Of a stretch of DNA of 64,000 nucleotides, positions 59,784-64,000 are shown in pieces (the stretch's first letter is position 1; the number at the start of each line of letters is the position of its first letter). This stretch comes from Solirubrobacteraceae bacterium (lineage in GTDB: Bacteria > Actinomycetota > Thermoleophilia > Solirubrobacterales > Solirubrobacteraceae): the NCBI GenBank assembly GCA_017882375.1, contig JADGPP010000002.1:35256-99255 (forward strand), given 5' to 3'. Below the pieces are notes generated by a model. The model was not told the DNA's origin, searched no databases, and worked only from the letters and a program-made list of their open reading frames with translations. The translations under genes were made by a program, and so were the position numbers.

Positions 59784-61487
59784 TTAAATGTTTTCATCGG
59801 ACGATGACATTTGCGAGCGCAACGAGCCTGTGGTTGCGGCCGTGACGGAGTTCCGATCGCCGGCTGGCACGAGCACCTCGGGGTGGGCGAGCGTGATCAC
59901 GTGACGGCGCAGCTCGGCCTCCGACACGAGGCGCGGCACCGAGGATACGAAGCGATAGACGATCAACCCGTCGACGTCCTTGCGGGCGAGCAGATGGAAC
60001 CCGGGCGCGGGCGCGCTGCCGGCCCCGTGACGCAGCGGGGCGTAGCCGGTCTCGTCGATCTCGCTCACGCGCACGCTGGAGTGGCGGGCGAGATTGTGCA
60101 GGTGGCCCAGGTAGTAGTCCAGCGGCGCCGCGCCGAGCTCGACGGTGGTGATCGCCCTCGCGCCGTCGCCCGCGCCGAGCGCGCCGGCGACGTCGCGCCA
60201 GTTGCCGCGCTGCAGGCGGGGGCTGAGATCGACGTCGACGGACACGACCGCGAAGGCCGCGACGATCGTCGCGGCGAGCGCCGCGCCGGGACGCAGCAGC
60301 GCCGAGGCGGCGAAACGCCCTTCGTCGCCCTGCCGCGCCGGCGGATCGAGATCGATCGCGGCGAGCAGGATGGCGATCAGGACGCTCAGCGGGATCATCG
60401 CGCCGACGAGGTTGCGCGGCGCGAGGTAGTCCGCGCCGAAGACCACGAGCACGATCGGGGCGAGCACGCCGCAGGCGGCGATCGACAACGCGATCAGCGC
60501 TCCTCGGCGCATCCTGGCGAGGCTGGCGACCGCCGGGCGCGGGTCGCGCGCGCGCGGGTCCGCCGCGGCGCTCTGCGCGCGCGTCGGGGGGGCGCTCAGG
60601 CGCCACGCGCCGAGCGCGGCGCCGGCGAGGATCGGCAGGGCGACGAGCAGCTCGACGCCGTGTCCGAGCGGCGCTCCGGAGTATCCGGTGAGGAAGTACT
60701 GCGGGATCGCCTGCAGGCGGCTGGACAGCGCCCAGCGCCCGATCCACTGCGTGCCGTGACCGCCCTGGGCGGAGATCAGCGGCAAGAGCGCCAGGCCGAC
60801 GGCCACGAGCGCCGCCACGGCCGCCAGCGCCGCGCGCCGGTGCGAATGCTCGCGCAGCAGCCACAGTGCCATCGGTATCAACAGGAAGACGGCGAAGTAG
60901 TGCGTCAGCAGCGCCAGCGCACCGGCGACCGCGAAGGCCGCCATGCGCCCACGCGTCGGCTCGGCCAGCGCGCGCACGAAGCACAGCATCGCGAGCGCCG
61001 ACATGAACACGAACAGCCCGTATGCGCGCGCCTCCTGCGAGTACCACACGAACAGCGGGTTGACGGCGACGATGGCCGCCGCGATCAGCGCGGCGCGGCG
61101 GCCCGTCACTGGCCGATCTTCGATCGGTCGGCCGGCGAGCTGCTGGCCGATCGCCCAGACGACCGGGACGGTGAGGACTCCGGCGAGCGCCGAGGGCAGC
61201 CGCAGCGCGAGCGCGCCGTCGCCGAACAGGCGCACGTCGGCCCACGCGATCAGGTACCACAGCGGCGGGGTGTTCTCGTGGTGGACGACCCCCCTCAGCG
61301 TCGCCCCGAGGCCGCTGTGCAGGACGTGAACGGGCGTGAACGCCTCGTCGTACCAGAAGCTCTGCTGATCCAGCGTGGCCAGACGCAGCACGGCCGCCAG
61401 CACGATCAGCACCGCCAGCGGCCACCACGACGGCAACCGCCGATCGCTCTCGGCGCCGACCGGGCGGGCAGCGGCCACGGCGCTCAC
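59784..61487 (-). CDS. ArnT/GT39-like membrane glycosyltransferase in the hopanoid operon
   Basis: 567 residues. About 11 membrane helices. The GT-C acidic loop reads DQQSFWYDEAFTPVHV after the first helix (WWPLAVLIVLAAVLRL) and GVVHHENTPPLWYLIAWA with E-x-x-P-P-L-x-Y/H is the second family motif. VNPLFVWYSQEARAYGLFVF is the third common block. A soluble C-terminal domain begins near residue 430. The GTG start at 61487 overlaps the upstream small membrane protein gene; it precedes shc by 9 nt. It may act on a polyprenyl-sugar donor; a link to hopanoid side chains is only suggested by position. Confidence 0.8.
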   Translation of the reverse strand: MSAVAAARPVGAESDRRLPSWWPLAVLIVLAAVLRLATLDQQSFWYDEAFTPVHVLHSGLGATLRGVVHHENTPPLWYLIAWADVRLFGDGALALRLPSALAGVLTVPVVWAIGQQLAGRPIEDRPVTGRRAALIAAAIVAVNPLFVWYSQEARAYGLFVFMSALAMLCFVRALAEPTRGRMAAFAVAGALALLTHYFAVFLLIPMALWLLREHSHRRAALAAVAALVAVGLALLPLISAQGGHGTQWIGRWALSSRLQAIPQYFLTGYSGAPLGHGVELLVALPILAGAALGAWRLSAPPTRAQSAAADPRARDPRPAVASLARMRRGALIALSIAACGVLAPIVLVVFGADYLAPRNLVGAMIPLSVLIAILLAAIDLDPPARQGDEGRFAASALLRPGAALAATIVAAFAVVSVDVDLSPRLQRGNWRDVAGALGAGDGARAITTVELGAAPLDYYLGHLHNLARHSSVRVSEIDETGYAPLRHGAGSAPAPGFHLLARKDVDGLIVYRFVSSVPRLVSEAELRRHVITLAHPEVLVPAGDRNSVTAATTGSLRSQMSSSDENI

Positions 61488-61966
61488 CGCGGGCACACAC
61501 CCTGTTGCTTGGGCGGGCCGAAGCAGCCGTAGCGGTAGCGGTGCAGGTTGTCGGCCTTCGGCGGCAGGTACCAGCCCCCGCGCGCCGCGCGCAGGCCCTT
61601 GACCGTCGGCCCGGTCACCTGCAGGCACAGCTGGATGCGCTCTTTCGGCGGCCCGGGCGTGGTGTTGCCGCAGACGACATCGGTGGTCGTGTACTTGCGG
61701 ATGTCCTGTTCGGCGGAGACGTTCTTGTAGTTGTGGCCGGTGTAGTGGCGCCACGTGCGCAGGTCGACGACGAGGCGGTGGTTGGTGTGCGTGGCGAGCA
61801 CCACGTCGTTGACCGTGGCGATCGCAAGCAGCAGCCCGACGAGCAGCAGGACGACCGTCTCGACCCGCCACAGGCGACCGCTGCCGGGCTGCTCGGCGTC
61901 GCGCGGGCGCAGCTGCGCCGGCAGGCGCTGCCGGCCTCGCTTCAGCGGTGTCGCGTCCGCGCTCAT
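61484..61966 (-). CDS. Small single-pass membrane protein of unknown function
   Basis: 160 residues. A basic N-terminus (about 30 residues), one helix (VVLLLVGLLLAIATVNDVVL, about 38-57), and an extracytoplasmic part with three Cys (DVVCGNT, LCLQVTG, YGCFGPPKQQGVCPR has two more). No family recognised. It overlaps the MptB-like gene start by 4 nt on one side and the ArnT-like gene by 4 nt on the other, so it is translationally coupled to both and probably works with one of them. Confidence 0.7.
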   Translation of the reverse strand: MSADATPLKRGRQRLPAQLRPRDAEQPGSGRLWRVETVVLLLVGLLLAIATVNDVVLATHTNHRLVVDLRTWRHYTGHNYKNVSAEQDIRKYTTTDVVCGNTTPGPPKERIQLCLQVTGPTVKGLRAARGGWYLPPKADNLHRYRYGCFGPPKQQGVCPR

Positions 61967-63273
61967 GAGACGGGAGCGAACAGCGGGGTCAGTTGATGGA
62001 CGATGAACAACGCCTGCACCGCGAGCGTCGCGACGAGCAGGCGGCGATCGCGCGAGATCACCGCCAGCGGCAGCGGCCAGAGGATGTACCAGGCCAGCAG
62101 CCAGCTGCTGGTGACCGAGATCGCGAGCAACGCCCAGCCGGAGGCGGCGACCCAGTCATAACCGCGCCAGGTGCGCCACATCAGGTGCAGCCCGACCACG
62201 ACCAGCGCCGCCTTGAGCAGGTCGTGATCGATCGGGAAGACCCCGGGCTTGCCGACGAGATGGGCGATCTCCGTGGGAAAGCTGTCGGTCGAGACGAACG
62301 CCGCATCGCGATTGAGCGCGGCGATGATGTTGATCCCGTCGACGCCGAAGGCAAGCAGGCCGATCAGCAGACCGAGGACGAGCGCGGCGAGGGCTCCGAA
62401 GATCTGCGCGCGGCTGCGCCGGGCGAGGATCATGAACGGCAGCAGTGCCGCGACGGTCGCCTTGACGAGCGCCCCGGCGACGACTGCGGCGGCCGCAGGC
62501 GCGTCGCGCCGGGCGAACGTGAGGCTGACGGCCGCCATCATCAGCAGCAGCATGACCAGATCGTTATGCGCGCCGCCCAGGCAATAGATCACGTACAGCG
62601 GATTGGCGCCGACGAGCAGGATCGCCCCGACCGGGTTGATCTCGCGCAGGCGCGCGCAGCGCCACACGAGCGCGAGCGTTCCCGCGCTGGCGAGCATCGC
62701 CAGCACCTTCATCCCCCACAGCGCGCCCTCCACGCCGAGCGGCGCGAACGGGTAGGAGAGCAGCGTGTAGAGCGGGCCGTACGCCGTCGCCACGAGCTTC
62801 CAGTCCGTCCCGACGTAGTGATAGACGGGATCGTGCGGGATCGCGATCGGCCCGTGCAGGTAGGGGTTGATCCCGTGCTCGACGCCCATGCGGGCGTAGG
62901 CGATGTAGCTGAAGACGTCGGTCGAGAGCAGGATCGGCCCGACGAAGACGATCGCGTGCAGGACCGCGATCAGCGCGATCGCCCAGCGTTTGGAGACCGT
63001 GCGCCCCAGCGCCCATAGGCCGGCATAGCCGGCGCTGAAGGCGAGGATGGCGATCAGAAACACGCGAAAGCCCAGGCGCTCGCCGATCCCCGAGAGCCAG
63101 CCGGCGATCTGCGGCGACTTGGGAATCAGCGCGGAGTGCCCGACGGCGCCGTCGAGCACGATCTCGGCGGTCGCTGCGACGAGCACCAGCGCGCACACCG
63201 CGGCGAGCGCCGGCGCCCACTGCGCGGAGCGTGTGCGTGCCAGCCGAAGTTCGCTTTGCGCGGCGACGCTCAC
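61963..63273 (-). CDS. MptB-like polyprenol-phosphate-dependent mannosyltransferase
   Basis: 436 residues, GT-C fold with about 12 helices. The block LSTDVFSYIAYARMGVEHG followed by INPYLHGP is typical of the MptA/MptB alpha-1,6-mannosyltransferase family (Asp in the first loop), and AYGPLYTLLSYPFAPLGV and VGANPLYVIYCLGGAHNDLV fit it too. Family members lengthen mannan chains of lipoglycans in mycobacteria and corynebacteria. The GTG at 63273 is chosen because upstream in-frame sequence overlaps the aldehyde dehydrogenase. It overlaps the small membrane protein gene by 4 nt. Confidence 0.78.
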   Translation of the reverse strand: MSVAAQSELRLARTRSAQWAPALAAVCALVLVAATAEIVLDGAVGHSALIPKSPQIAGWLSGIGERLGFRVFLIAILAFSAGYAGLWALGRTVSKRWAIALIAVLHAIVFVGPILLSTDVFSYIAYARMGVEHGINPYLHGPIAIPHDPVYHYVGTDWKLVATAYGPLYTLLSYPFAPLGVEGALWGMKVLAMLASAGTLALVWRCARLREINPVGAILLVGANPLYVIYCLGGAHNDLVMLLLMMAAVSLTFARRDAPAAAAVVAGALVKATVAALLPFMILARRSRAQIFGALAALVLGLLIGLLAFGVDGINIIAALNRDAAFVSTDSFPTEIAHLVGKPGVFPIDHDLLKAALVVVGLHLMWRTWRGYDWVAASGWALLAISVTSSWLLAWYILWPLPLAVISRDRRLLVATLAVQALFIVHQLTPLFAPVS

Positions 63274-63286
63274 GACGCCGCGCGGC

Positions 63287-64000
63287 TCACAAGGCTGTCC
63301 AGACGGTCTTCGTCTCCAGGTAGGCGTCCAGGCCGTCGTGACCGTGCTCGCGGCCCAGCCCCGATGCCTTGAAGCCGCCGAACGGCGCCGACGGCTCGGC
63401 GTTGCCCCACGTGTTGACGTAAACCGTGCCGGCGCGCAGCATCGCCGCCAGCTTGTGCGCGCTGCCGACGTCGCGCGTCCACACACCCGCGGCGAGCCCG
63501 TACTCGCCGGCGTTGGCGCGCTGGGCTACCTCCTCGAGGCTGTCGTACGGCGAGGCCACGAGCACCGGGCCGAAGATCTCCTCGCGGGCGATCTTCAGCT
63601 CGTCGGAGCTGGTGCTGAACAGCGTCGGGGCGACGTAGTAGCCACCGCTGTCGGTAAGCGCCGTCTCGCCGCCGGCGAGCAGCTCGGCGCCCTGCTCGCG
63701 CCCGGAGTCGATGTAGCTCATCACGCGGTCGCGCTGCTCGGCTGAGACGAGCGGTCCGAGCTGGGTCTCCGGGTCAAGACCCGGCCCCAGACGCGCGGCG
63801 TTGGCCGCCTCGGCGAGCGCGCCCATCACCTGGTCGAAGCTGTCCGCCGGCACGAACAGGCGCGAGCCCGCGTTGCAGGCCTGTCCGGAGTTGAAGTAGA
63901 TCCCCTGAAAGGAGCCCTTGATCGCCGCCTCGATGTCGGCGTCGGGGAGCATCACGTTGGGCGACTTGCCGCCGAGCTCGAGCGTCACGCGCTTGAGCGC
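63287..64000 (-). CDS. Aldehyde dehydrogenase, N-terminus cut by window edge
   Basis: The last ~238 residues of a NAD(P)-dependent aldehyde dehydrogenase. The catalytic Glu is in VTLELGGKSPNV and the catalytic Cys in FNSGQACNAGSRLFV. EIFGPVLVASPYDSLEEVAQRANAGEYGLAAGVWT and VNTWGNAEPSAPFGGFKASGLGREHG are family blocks before the C-terminus. The protein is class 2 / betaine or general aldehyde type; substrate not known. It is 13 nt ahead of the MptB-like gene and may open the operon or belong to a longer one beyond the right edge. Confidence 0.93.
   Translation of the reverse strand, partial: ALKRVTLELGGKSPNVMLPDADIEAAIKGSFQGIYFNSGQACNAGSRLFVPADSFDQVMGALAEAANAARLGPGLDPETQLGPLVSAEQRDRVMSYIDSGREQGAELLAGGETALTDSGGYYVAPTLFSTSSDELKIAREEIFGPVLVASPYDSLEEVAQRANAGEYGLAAGVWTRDVGSAHKLAAMLRAGTVYVNTWGNAEPSAPFGGFKASGLGREHGHDGLDAYLETKTVWTAL

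Overview
The window is high-GC, densely packed DNA with 4-nt ATGA/GTGA gene overlaps almost everywhere. The gene content points to a Gram-positive actinobacterium of the Thermoleophilia / Solirubrobacterales type (Conexibacter- or Solirubrobacter-like). Supporting features are an actinobacterial-style aro operon joined to a pilMNO operon, a PilT/PilC/pilin type IV pilus set, a full hopanoid cluster, GT-C membrane glycosyltransferases of the polyprenol-phosphate type and Ser/Gly-rich secreted domains. The taxon is inferred from protein character; no rRNA is present.

Layout. 1-3.7 kb: a minus-strand operon efp-nusB-xseB-ispA-dxs (dxs runs off the left edge). 3.8-7.1 kb: a cyclopropane-synthase-like methyltransferase, a convergent R2-like di-metal oxidase whose 3' end is ambiguous, and a membrane glycosyltransferase. 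7-16.7 kb: one long minus-strand unit of pilin (with its own strong terminator), prepilin peptidase, pilM-pilN-pilO-(pilP-position), then aroC, an aroK-aroB fusion, aroQ and a proline peptidase. 17-20.3 kb: a GT39-type glycosyltransferase and RNase D. 20.3-32.8 kb: minus-strand housekeeping genes pilC, pilT, aroE, mltG, ruvX, alaS, an unusual NifU-MnmA fusion, a thioredoxin-fold lipoprotein-like protein, hisS and an MBL hydrolase. 33-35.6 kb: formiminotransferase and an Nramp-type transporter.

35.7-38.1 kb looks like a small accessory island beside a CAT-anticodon tRNA: an excisionase-type HTH protein, a winged-helix regulator plus a frameshifted AbiEii-like nucleotidyltransferase behind a perfect 26-bp palindrome, and a DUF4160/DUF2442 pair. 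38.4-42 kb: a fatty-acid desaturase and an 828-residue aminotransferase-epimerase fusion. 42.1-48.8 kb: a signalling block: a secreted protein, a membrane-bound ECF sigma factor carrying its own anti-sigma zinc finger, an HD-GYP protein and a GGDEF/HD-GYP protein. The sigma factor and the HD-GYP protein share an extracytoplasmic His-Gly-Lys/Asn-Ser repeat tail, which is the most distinctive feature of the window.

49-53 kb: a thioesterase, a GAF/SpoIIE-type phosphatase and a flippase-like membrane protein. 53-64 kb: a ten-gene minus-strand operon, aldehyde dehydrogenase (cut by the right edge), MptB-like glycosyltransferase, a small membrane protein, an ArnT-like glycosyltransferase, squalene-hopene cyclase, hpnC, hpnD, hpnE, hpnG and hpnH. 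Together these make squalene from farnesyl diphosphate (itself from the dxs/ispA end of the window), cyclise it to hopene, and extend it to adenosyl- and ribosylhopane.
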